A DNA stretch of 14,123 nt from assembly GCA_020047835.1 (NCBI GenBank), contig JAIFNJ010000085.1, forward strand, positions 1-14,123. The letters run 5' to 3'. This DNA comes from Bacteroidota bacterium. Its GTDB lineage: Bacteria > Bacteroidota > Bacteroidia > Bacteroidales > SZUA-534. Shown here in pieces: positions 6,728 through 13,769 of the stretch. The notes beneath the pieces are model-generated. The model saw only the letters and a program-made list of their open reading frames with translations, did not search any database and was not told the DNA's origin. A program made the translations under genes and the position numbers. The first letter of the stretch is position 1; every line of letters begins with the position of its first letter.

Positions 6728-8896
6728 TTAATGACCCTCGTTGCAAATGAATTTTATTCGCATGAGCCTTATATCTTCTTCGGTGTATTCATCTTCACCT
6801 AACTCATCGAGGGCTTCTTGAATCGATTCACTTTTAGCAACTTCTTTAAAAAATTCATATACTTCATCCTGATGATCCTGATCAAGCACTTCGTTTATAT
6901 AGTAGTCAATATTGAGTTTTGTTCCTGAAAAAACAATGGCTTCAATCTCTTTCAACAAATCATTCATTTCAATTCCTTTCGATTGCGAAATTGCCTCTAA
7001 TGAAACTTTACGATCGATACTCTGGATTATATATACTTTTAACCCCGATTTATTTACAATGGATTTAACAATCAAATCTACCGGGCGGTCAATTTCATTC
7101 TCAACTACATAAGCTGCAATCAAATCGCAAAATTCTTTCCCGTAACGCTGTGCTTTTCCTGCCCCAACGCCGGTCATATTCTGCATTTCGTCTAAAGTTA
7201 TGGGGTAATGAATGGACATATCTTCCAACGATGGATCCTGAAAGATTACAAATGGTGGCAATCCTTTTTCTTTGGCAATTTTTTTGCGCAAGTCTTTTAA
7301 CATGCTGAACAAATTTGGATCGGCTGAACCGCCACTCTGCGGAGCAGATAATTCCTCTTCTTCTTTATCGTAATCGTGGTCATGTATTAACATGAATGAT
7401 TCCGGTTTTTCTAAAAAAGCATGTCCTTTAGGTGTTATTTTAAGCAATCCGTAATTTTCAATGTCTTTTGATAAAAGTTTAGCAATAAGCATTTGCCTAA
7501 TTACAGCATTCCAAAATTTTATATCTTTTTCACTTCCAATTCCAAATTCGGGTATGTGATGATGTTTGTATGATTTAACGCCATAATTGGCTGTTCCACA
7601 AAGAATATTGGCAATATGGTCCGCTTTAAAATACTCTTTTACTGCCAGCACTACTTGTAAAACCATTTCAACATATTCCTCTCCCTCAAATTGTTCTTTC
7701 GGATTCAGGCAATTATCGCACGATTCGCAATTGTCTTGCGTATAATCTTCCCCAAAATAGTGCAATAAATGTTTGCGCCTACAAAGAGCTGATTCTGCAT
7801 AAGAAACGGTTTCTAACAGCAAATGACGACCAATTTCTTGTTCAGCTACAGGTTTTCCCTGCATGAATTTTTCAAGTTTCTGAATGTCTTTGTAGGAATA
7901 AAAGGTTATGCATTTCCCTTCTCCGCCATCACGCCCGGCGCGCCCGGTTTCCTGATAATAACCCTCCAAACTTTTAGGTATGTCATAGTGAATTACCAAA
8001 CGGACATCGGGTTTATCGATACCCATCCCAAAAGCAATGGTGGCAACAATAATGTCAACATCCTCCATCAAAAATTTATCCTGGTTCCCCGAACGGGTAT
8101 TTGAGTCCATTCCAGCATGGTAGGGCAATGCACTGATACCATTCACTTGAAGGGTTTCGGCCAATTCCTCCACTTTTTTGCGACTTAAACAATAGATAAT
8201 CCCCGACCTCCCCACATTATTCTTCAGAATCTTAATGATTTCTTTGGTAGCATCGGTTTTAGGTCTTATTTCATAATAAAGGTTCGCCCGATTAAACGAC
8301 GATTTAAAAACATCGGCATCAATCATACCCAAGTTTTTTTGAATATCATTCTGTACTTTAGGAGTGGCCGTTGCTGTTAATGCAATAATGGGAGCTTTCC
8401 CAATTTCCTCAACAATAGGTCTTATTCTACGATATTCCGGTCTGAAATCATGTCCCCATTCTGATATACAATGTGCTTCATCTATCGCATAAAATGAGAT
8501 GGTAAGCTGCTTTAAAAATTTTATGTTTTCTTCTTTGGTAAGCGATTCAGGCGCTACATAGAGCATCTTTGTTTTTCCACCCAGGATATCGGTTTTAACC
8601 GCTTGTATTTCCGATTTTGACAACGATGAATTCAGAAAATGAGCAACCCCATCTACCTCACTAAAACCTCGCATAGCATCTACCTGATTCTTCATGAGGG
8701 CAATTAGCGGAGAAATTATAATAGCCGTACCTTCCAATATTAAAGCCGGTAACTGATAGCATAATGATTTTCCGCCACCTGTGGGCATAAGAACAAATGT
8801 GTCCCTCTTTGCTAATAAATTTTGAATGATTTCTTCCTGATTCCCTTTAAAAGTATCAAAACCGAAATGCTTTTTTAATTGACTGGTTAATTCCAT
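6728..8896 (-). CDS. recQ: ATP-dependent DNA helicase RecQ
   Basis: A 722-residue superfamily 2, 3'-to-5' DNA helicase for recombination and stalled-fork repair. Domains in order: motif 0 region FGFDTFKGNQEEII (11-24); Walker A MPTGGGKS (37-44); DEAH 139-142 within YAIDEAHCISEWGHDFRPEYR, the RecQ aromatic-rich loop; motif III TATAT (174-178); helicase C-terminal lobe with QETGRAGRDGG (315-325); zinc-binding Cys372, 390, 393 and 396; a winged-helix RQC domain (about 405-510); and an HRDC domain (about 527-600, with GVGAGKAQRYG). A further tail of about 115 residues follows HRDC, making it longer than the roughly 610-residue E. coli enzyme. The ATG at 8896 gives the normal N-terminus. It is convergent with pcm and divergent from kdsD. 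Every key helicase residue I looked for is present. Confidence 0.97.
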   Translation of the reverse strand: MELTSQLKKHFGFDTFKGNQEEIIQNLLAKRDTFVLMPTGGGKSLCYQLPALILEGTAIIISPLIALMKNQVDAMRGFSEVDGVAHFLNSSLSKSEIQAVKTDILGGKTKMLYVAPESLTKEENIKFLKQLTISFYAIDEAHCISEWGHDFRPEYRRIRPIVEEIGKAPIIALTATATPKVQNDIQKNLGMIDADVFKSSFNRANLYYEIRPKTDATKEIIKILKNNVGRSGIIYCLSRKKVEELAETLQVNGISALPYHAGMDSNTRSGNQDKFLMEDVDIIVATIAFGMGIDKPDVRLVIHYDIPKSLEGYYQETGRAGRDGGEGKCITFYSYKDIQKLEKFMQGKPVAEQEIGRHLLLETVSYAESALCRRKHLLHYFGEDYTQDNCESCDNCLNPKEQFEGEEYVEMVLQVVLAVKEYFKADHIANILCGTANYGVKSYKHHHIPEFGIGSEKDIKFWNAVIRQMLIAKLLSKDIENYGLLKITPKGHAFLEKPESFMLIHDHDYDKEEEELSAPQSGGSADPNLFSMLKDLRKKIAKEKGLPPFVIFQDPSLEDMSIHYPITLDEMQNMTGVGAGKAQRYGKEFCDLIAAYVVENEIDRPVDLIVKSIVNKSGLKVYIIQSIDRKVSLEAISQSKGIEMNDLLKEIEAIVFSGTKLNIDYYINEVLDQDHQDEVYEFFKEVAKSESIQEALDELGEDEYTEEDIRLMRIKFICNEGH

Positions 8897-8916
8897 ACTT
8901 CAACACACTTTCAGTG

Positions 8917-8950
8917 CAATTTTATTTTTTGGAGCGCTAAATTAATACAA
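8917..8950 (-). promoter_or_regulatory. Weak candidate promoter of recQ
   Basis: On the minus strand TAAAATTG (8924 to 8917) matches the Bacteroidota -7 element TAnnTTTG at five of six defined positions. A TTG (8950 to 8948) lies 23 bp upstream, within the range used by -33 elements of this phylum. The leader to the recQ ATG would be about 15 nt. The match is imperfect, so this is only a suggestion. Confidence 0.3.
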
Positions 8951-9159
8951 CGCTAACATTGTTTAACTAAGTTACTAAAAATTATTCATTAATAACCATG
9001 TTACCCCTTTTTGTTTAAAGTAATTATTATAGTTCTTGGTTTCTACTTGCTCAGTAGGTCTATGAATTCTTATAACTTACTGAATTTATAATTATTATGG
9101 ATTACTAACAACGCATTATTATTATAAAAAGTCTGGATACAGATGAATATTTTTATAAT

Positions 9160-9186
9160 TTGTTTTAAAATAGCTCACTATATTTG
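9160..9186 (+). promoter_or_regulatory. Bacteroidota-type promoter of kdsD
   Basis: TATATTTG at 9179-9186 is a full match to the -7 consensus TAnnTTTG of Bacteroidota primary sigma factor. A TTTG (9159-9162) lies 16 bp upstream, slightly closer than usual for the -33 element. Transcription would begin around 9191-9194, just before the ATG at 9203 and well after the longer frame's ATG at 9143. This supports the shorter kdsD start. Confidence 0.55.
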
Positions 9187-9202
9187 TTCAAAATATAATT
9201 TA

Positions 9203-10171
9203 ATGAAAAACCACATCGAAATAATTGAATCGGGAAAGAAAGTAGTACTTCATGAAGCTAATGCTATAAAAAACTTAGTTCCGTTTATCAATGATGATTT
9301 TGCTAAATGCGTGGAGCTTATTTATCAAAGTAAAGGCCGAGTTATTATTACCGGTATTGGAAAAAGCGCCAATATTTCTCAAAAAATTGTAGCTACTCTT
9401 AATAGTACCGGAACACCGGCTATTTTTATGCACGCAGCGGATGCCATACACGGTGATTTAGGAATAGTACAGAAAAATGATGTGGTTATCTGTGTTTCAC
9501 GAAGTGGTGATACACCAGAGATAAAAGTTCTTATCCCATTGCTAAAAACAATGGGCAATAAGCTCATTGCTATGATATCAAATACTCATTCGGTGCTTGC
9601 TCAGCAGGCCGATTACATATTAAATGCCTATATTGAAAGTGAAGCATGCCCAAACAATTTAGCGCCAACCTCGAGTACCACAGCACAATTAGTAATGGGG
9701 GATGCTTTGGCAGTTGCGCTGCTTGAATACCGGGAGTTTTCGTCCATTGATTTTGCCAAGTATCATCCAGGAGGTACTTTAGGTAAAAAATTGTACCTGA
9801 GGGTTAACGATTTGTACCACAACAACCTAAAACCGCAAATAGCAGAAGATGCCAGCATTGATAGTGTTATTATGGAAATGACTACAAAAAGATTGGGTGC
9901 TACCGCTGTTGTCAATAATATAGGGGAACTTACCGGAATTATTACAGATGGTGACCTTCGGCGGATGTTAATAACTAAAAGGCCCATAAACGAGTTACTA
10001 GCCAAAGATATTATGGGGAAAAACCCACGAACCATCGATGAAAATCAGTTAGCCGTTCAAGCCTTTCAGGTAATGGAACAGAATAATATTACCCAGCTTA
10101 TTGTTGTTAATGGAACAAAATATGTTGGTATGATTCACATTCACGATATTCTAAAGGAAGGAATCGTTTGA
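9203..10171 (+). CDS. kdsD: D-arabinose-5-phosphate isomerase (KpsF/GutQ family)
   Basis: This cytoplasmic enzyme interconverts D-ribulose-5-phosphate and D-arabinose-5-phosphate, the first step toward Kdo for the LPS inner core. The 322-residue protein has a SIS (sugar isomerase) domain, about 30-180, then two CBS repeats, about 210-260 and 270-320. Family landmarks are TGIGKSANISQKIVATLNSTGTPA (50-73), HAADAIHGDLG (77-87), SRSGDTPEI (99-107), SEACPNNLAPTSSTTAQLVMGDALAVAL (146-173), and KYHPGGTLGKKL (186-197), with the active-site histidines present. The frame is open back to ATG 9143, but that adds 20 residues unlike the family, and a -7 promoter element lies at 9179-9186, so ATG 9203 is chosen. 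It is divergent from recQ. The homologues KpsF and GutQ do the same reaction, so the exact pathway assignment is inferred from it being the copy seen here. Confidence 0.93.
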   Translation: MKNHIEIIESGKKVVLHEANAIKNLVPFINDDFAKCVELIYQSKGRVIITGIGKSANISQKIVATLNSTGTPAIFMHAADAIHGDLGIVQKNDVVICVSRSGDTPEIKVLIPLLKTMGNKLIAMISNTHSVLAQQADYILNAYIESEACPNNLAPTSSTTAQLVMGDALAVALLEYREFSSIDFAKYHPGGTLGKKLYLRVNDLYHNNLKPQIAEDASIDSVIMEMTTKRLGATAVVNNIGELTGIITDGDLRRMLITKRPINELLAKDIMGKNPRTIDENQLAVQAFQVMEQNNITQLIVVNGTKYVGMIHIHDILKEGIV

Positions 10172-10337
10172 GGCGCAATGTATATGCAATTACCAGATTT
10201 TTTCTAATTTCAAACGTATATGCTTTTAACTATTTCTAACTGGCATAAAAAATAAACTAAACTCTGATTATTAATTTAAAAAATCGTTATTGCCCCATTT
10301 ATTAACAACTCAGCGTTAATAAGAATCTTCCAAACCA

Positions 10338-10369
10338 TTGCATAGTGAATAGTAATTCACATAGTTTTG
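10338..10369 (+). promoter_or_regulatory. Bacteroidota-type promoter of the Gfo/Idh/MocA-like gene
   Basis: TAGTTTTG at 10362-10369 matches TAnnTTTG fully, and TTG at 10338-10340 lies 21 bp upstream, in the normal range for a -33 element. The predicted start of transcription is near 10375, giving a leader of about 10 nt before the ATG at 10385. This is the best promoter in the window and makes the gene independent of kdsD. Confidence 0.6.
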
Positions 10370-10384
10370 TAAAAAACTAGTTGC

Positions 10385-11287
10385 ATGCTCAAAATAGCTG
10401 TTGTCGGAAATACCAACCATCACCAATATATTAAGGCCATTGAAGAAAATCCAGCCTTTTGCCTTTCAGGAATTTTTGACCCAAGTTTTCAATTTGAAAT
10501 TCCTAAAGATTTAAAAGATAAGCCCGTATTCTGTAGTTTTGCCGATATGGTTTTACATGCAGATGCCTTTGTATTTGCAGCTTCAGAAAATACCTACCTT
10601 CCTTTGATTGAGATGGCACTTCAATATTCTAAACCTGTTTTTTTACACAATACTTACTATCTAAATTATGAGGAGCACCAGCATTTGGTGAAATTAAAAG
10701 ATGAAGCAGCGGTAATAATTCAGATTAACCATGCTTTTATGTTTCATGATGCTTTTGCCGAATATATTAAGGTAAGTAAAACACCACTTTTGGTTGACTG
10801 CCTATTTACCGGAATGAATGAAAAGAATTTATTACCCATTGTGCGGCAGCAGGTTAGCGGCATCTTGCCTTTGTTTTCTAAAAATTTGAAAAGAGTAACC
10901 GCAAATACCATCTCTTCTTTTTCAGAAATTCCCGACATTATAAACCTCCGCATGGACTTTAACAACGGCAGCGTTGCAAATATTTCAGTAAATTCTGTTG
11001 AAAAAGAGATGCAGCATGTAATTAAGGCCTATGAATATAATTCTAATTATCGAATTGATTTTAAACAAAACTTGGTGAAATGTACCCAAGCATCTCAAGA
11101 ATTTATTACTTGCACCGATTCATTGAATAACACCTCGGATAAACTAATTGCGAAGCAATTGGAAAATTTCTCCCAAAATATTATAAAACATACTACCCCA
11201 TTGAATTCCATTGAGAATGAGTGCCATACCTTTAGAGTGATGGAAAAGGTTAAAGAAAAACTTAGGGTATGTGTTAACTTCTTATAA
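10385..11287 (+). CDS. Degenerate Gfo/Idh/MocA-fold protein, probably not a functional oxidoreductase
   Basis: A 300-residue protein whose layout follows the Gfo/Idh/MocA oxidoreductases: an N-terminal Rossmann-like half (LKIAVVGNTNHHQYIKAI, 2-19; GIFDPS, 29-34; AFVFAASENTYLPLIEMALQYSKPVFL, 61-87) and a C-terminal beta-sheet half (about 120-300). The hallmarks are eroded. The dinucleotide loop GxGxxG is replaced by GNTNHH; the EKP motif that supplies the catalytic lysine is replaced by LHN at 87-89; and the later HD(I/V/L) active-site motif reads QQV at 155-157. NAD(P)-dependent catalysis is therefore doubtful; it may bind a sugar nucleotide or act as a regulatory or structural relative. It has its own promoter and is followed, 70 bp later, by the lipoprotein and sugar-transferase pair, hinting at envelope glycan work. 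The fold assignment is moderate; the role is unknown. Confidence 0.7.
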   Translation: MLKIAVVGNTNHHQYIKAIEENPAFCLSGIFDPSFQFEIPKDLKDKPVFCSFADMVLHADAFVFAASENTYLPLIEMALQYSKPVFLHNTYYLNYEEHQHLVKLKDEAAVIIQINHAFMFHDAFAEYIKVSKTPLLVDCLFTGMNEKNLLPIVRQQVSGILPLFSKNLKRVTANTISSFSEIPDIINLRMDFNNGSVANISVNSVEKEMQHVIKAYEYNSNYRIDFKQNLVKCTQASQEFITCTDSLNNTSDKLIAKQLENFSQNIIKHTTPLNSIENECHTFRVMEKVKEKLRVCVNFL

Positions 11288-11357
11288 TCCGCTTCATTTT
11301 TTCTTTTCTTTGCAATAATTCATATAAAACATCGTTTTACATTGAAACTTGTTGCCT

Positions 11358-12227
11358 ATGCAATTCCGAATTGGTACCAACACAAGTATAATACTTATGA
11401 TGCTTTTTACTTACAGCTGCGATTTTATCAATCCTTCTGAAAGCATTCCCTCGTACATCCAAATCGACAATATATCTTTGGAACACGAACAATCATTAGG
11501 TATTAGTGATGCTTGGGTTTATGTGAATACTGAATTGATTGGTGTTTTTGAATTACCTGCAACGATTCCTGTTTTAACTGAAGGAATGGCGGATATAATG
11601 ATTTCAGCAGGAATTAAAGTAAATGGAATGAGCACCAGTAGAACGTTTTATCCTTTTTATGAATCATACCGGATTTCGAAAGAATTAAAAAGTACAGAAG
11701 TAATTACAATTAATCCTACGGTGGGTTATGATGATGCATTAACTCAAATTTCCTGGAAAGAGAATTTTGATGAAGGCTCCATAAAATTTGAACACGATGC
11801 TACCGTTAAATATGGTTTTATAAAAGATTCAAAAGCGCCCATTGAAGGTGCTTATTGTGGTTTAATTGAGATGGATAGCTCTACAAATCTTTTTTATGAG
11901 GTTTCTGTGGATGAAATTTCAAGGCCAGAGAATATAACTCAGGGATATTTTTTGGAAATGAATTTCAAATCAGACATGTATTTTGCATTGGCACTCTTAA
12001 TAAACAATAAGGGTGAAAACATAACCATCCCCTTAGTTTCTTTTAATCCAACAACTGAATGGAAAAAAATTTACCTCGATTTATACGGTACTTTTTCAGC
12101 CTATCCTACGGGAACTAAGTTTAAAATTTCGCTGAATAATTACAATTATGCAACTAATTCAGCCTTGGAACAATCATTAGTTTTGAATCCTAAAGTGTGG
12201 GTTGATAATTTAAAAATTGTACAATAG
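11358..12227 (+). CDS. Predicted outer-envelope lipoprotein, function unknown
   Basis: A 289-residue predicted lipoprotein. The open frame starts at TTG 11349, but ATG 11358 gives a standard signal: MQFRIG, a hydrophobic run (TSIILMMLF), then TYSC with Cys21 as the likely lipidated residue followed by DF. A loose lipobox of this sort is common in Bacteroidota. The mature part shows DAWVYVNTELIGVFELPATIPVL (51-73), which looks like a small beta domain with a PEGA-like flavour, followed by a second half (about 132-289) that ends KVWVDNLKIVQ, the closing strand often seen in jelly-roll, carbohydrate-binding-like domains. I recall similar proteins beside sugar transferases in other Bacteroidota but know of no assigned function. 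The next gene starts 7 bp after its stop, so the two are surely cotranscribed. Surface glycan binding or assembly is inference only. Confidence 0.75.
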   Translation: MQFRIGTNTSIILMMLFTYSCDFINPSESIPSYIQIDNISLEHEQSLGISDAWVYVNTELIGVFELPATIPVLTEGMADIMISAGIKVNGMSTSRTFYPFYESYRISKELKSTEVITINPTVGYDDALTQISWKENFDEGSIKFEHDATVKYGFIKDSKAPIEGAYCGLIEMDSSTNLFYEVSVDEISRPENITQGYFLEMNFKSDMYFALALLINNKGENITIPLVSFNPTTEWKKIYLDLYGTFSAYPTGTKFKISLNNYNYATNSALEQSLVLNPKVWVDNLKIVQ

Positions 12228-12234
12228 TAAAAAA

Positions 12235-13659
12235 ATGATTCAGAAAAGACCTAAGATTCAAGTTGCTAAATATGTTATAGCAGATTATTTCTCTGCCTTG
12301 ATATCGTGGGTATTGTTTTTTATGTATCGCAAAATAGTAATTACGGCGCCCCTATATACTCCATCAAGTCAGGAAATTTTCAATAATAACTTCTATGCCG
12401 GAATAATTTTAATTCCCTTGTTTTGGTTATTAATATATTATGTGTCGGGAGAATACCATGATATTTACCGGAAATCGCGGTTGCAAGAATTAGGAAAAAC
12501 CATATTCATTATAACGTTAGGGGTAATCTTTATATTTTTCCTATTAATACTTGACGATACCATCATATCTTATAAAAACTATTATCAATCCTTTTTTTTC
12601 CTGTGGGGAGTTCACTTTACCTTGACCTATTTACCAAGGGTAATATTAACCACCCGAATGAATTCAAAAATTCAAAATCATAAAATTGGTTTCCCCACCT
12701 TAATAATTGGAAGCAATGAACTAGCAGTGCAACTTTATTTCGATTTGCAACGCAAACCAAAGTCAGCCGGAAATCAAATTGTTGGATTCATTACCATAAA
12801 TGGAAACCACGAAACCCCTTTAAGTGACTACATTCCAAACTTAGGCAAACTGGATACTTTGATTACTACTATAAACCAACAAAAAATTGAGGAAGTGATT
12901 ATAGCTATTGAACCTTCGGAACGGGAAAAAATTCAGCAAATTTTGGTGAAAACTAAGGCCACTAATGTGTTAACCAAAGCCATTCCCGATTTATTGGATA
13001 TTATGTCGGGCTCTGTAAAAATGTCTTCGCTCTTTGGAGTGCCGTTAATAGAATTGTCACACGAGTTATTACCAGCATGGCAGGATAACATGAAACGGGT
13101 AATTGATGTTGCTTTTTCAACCATTGCTTTAATACTTCTTAGCCCTTTATTCCTAGTACTAGCCTTGTGGATAAAATTTACATCGAAAGGACCAATTTTG
13201 TATTCACATACACGAATGGGTCGCTATGGCAAACCCTTCAAAATATATAAATTTAGGTCAATGTACGTTGATGCTGAGAAAAATGGCCCAGCTTTAAGTA
13301 GTAAAGAAGACCCAAGGGTTACTCCATTTGGTCGGTTTATGCGAAAAACACGTTTGGATGAATTGCCCCAATTTTATAATGTGTTAAAAGGTGATATGTC
13401 ACTAGTTGGGCCCAGACCTGAAAGAGAATTCTTTGTGAATCAGATAGTACAAAAAGCTCCCCATTACTTATTATTATTTAAAGTCAGACCAGGAATAACT
13501 TCATGGGGGCAAGTAAAGTTTGGTTACGCCGAGAATGTGGATGAAATGATTAATCGGCTAAACTATGATATGATTTATTTGGAAGATATGTCGCTATATG
13601 TGGACCTGAAAATTATGATATACACGATTAAAACTATTTTTGAAGCAAGTGGCAAATAA
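12235..13659 (+). CDS. Initiating polyprenyl-phosphate sugar-phosphate transferase (WbaP/CpsE type)
   Basis: A 474-residue inner-membrane enzyme that moves a sugar-1-phosphate from a nucleotide sugar to undecaprenyl phosphate, the first step of an exopolysaccharide, capsule, O-antigen or glycoprotein glycan. It has about four N-terminal membrane helices (between 10 and 140), a CoA-binding-like Rossmann domain (about 150-280, starting PTLIIGSNELAVQLY), a re-entrant hydrophobic helix (about 293-314), and the C-terminal bacterial sugar transferase domain. Catalytic landmarks are KRVID (287-291), KFRSMYVDAE (339-348), the DE dyad at 375-376 in RLDELPQ, and GPRPE (392-396). The frame is open to a TTG at 12217 that overlaps the upstream gene; ATG 12235 is preferred. 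The sugar specificity cannot be read. No glycosyltransferases, Wzx or Wzy lie nearby, so it is an isolated initiator paired with a lipoprotein. Confidence 0.93.
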   Translation: MIQKRPKIQVAKYVIADYFSALISWVLFFMYRKIVITAPLYTPSSQEIFNNNFYAGIILIPLFWLLIYYVSGEYHDIYRKSRLQELGKTIFIITLGVIFIFFLLILDDTIISYKNYYQSFFFLWGVHFTLTYLPRVILTTRMNSKIQNHKIGFPTLIIGSNELAVQLYFDLQRKPKSAGNQIVGFITINGNHETPLSDYIPNLGKLDTLITTINQQKIEEVIIAIEPSEREKIQQILVKTKATNVLTKAIPDLLDIMSGSVKMSSLFGVPLIELSHELLPAWQDNMKRVIDVAFSTIALILLSPLFLVLALWIKFTSKGPILYSHTRMGRYGKPFKIYKFRSMYVDAEKNGPALSSKEDPRVTPFGRFMRKTRLDELPQFYNVLKGDMSLVGPRPEREFFVNQIVQKAPHYLLLFKVRPGITSWGQVKFGYAENVDEMINRLNYDMIYLEDMSLYVDLKIMIYTIKTIFEASGK

Positions 13660-13718
13660 AAAGTCGTAACGCTATGCCATCATGACTTTTATCATGTAGA
13701 ACCCAATCCATAGCGTTA
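13659..13718 (+). other. Structured RNA region after the sugar transferase gene
   Basis: Three complementary pairs lie directly after the stop codon: aaaagtc (13659-13665) with gactttt (13684-13690); taacgctatg (13667-13676) with catagcgtta (13709-13718), 10 bp perfect; and catga (13681-13685) with tcatg (13692-13696). The first two interlock in pseudoknot order. No long T-run follows the 10-bp stem, so it is not a classical intrinsic terminator, though it probably marks the transcript 3' end. Confidence 0.5.
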
Positions 13719-13729
13719 AAATATAATTC

Positions 13730-13737
13730 TATCTTTG
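13730..13737 (+). promoter_or_regulatory. Candidate -7 promoter element of the CoA-transferase gene
   Basis: TATCTTTG fully matches TAnnTTTG and would start transcription near 13742-13745, about 26 nt before the ATG at 13770. No TTG is found 17-23 bp upstream; that space is taken by the 3' arm of the preceding 10-bp inverted repeat. Thus the -33 part is missing or degenerate. Confidence 0.42.
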
Positions 13738-13769
13738 GCATCGTTTTTTAATCCAAAAATCGATGTATC

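Noticed and set aside
9049..9083. Hairpin CAGTAGGT / ACTTACTG between recQ and kdsD
   Set aside because: Eight pairs including one G-U with a 15-nt loop and no T-run; no evidence that it is more than chance.
11338..11344. TACATTG upstream of the lipoprotein as a promoter
   Set aside because: It is one base short of TAnnTTTG and the nearest TTTG is 25 bp upstream, outside the usual spacing.
12217..12234. TTG start at 12217 for the sugar transferase
   Set aside because: It would overlap the lipoprotein gene and add six residues; ATG 12235 fits the family start better.
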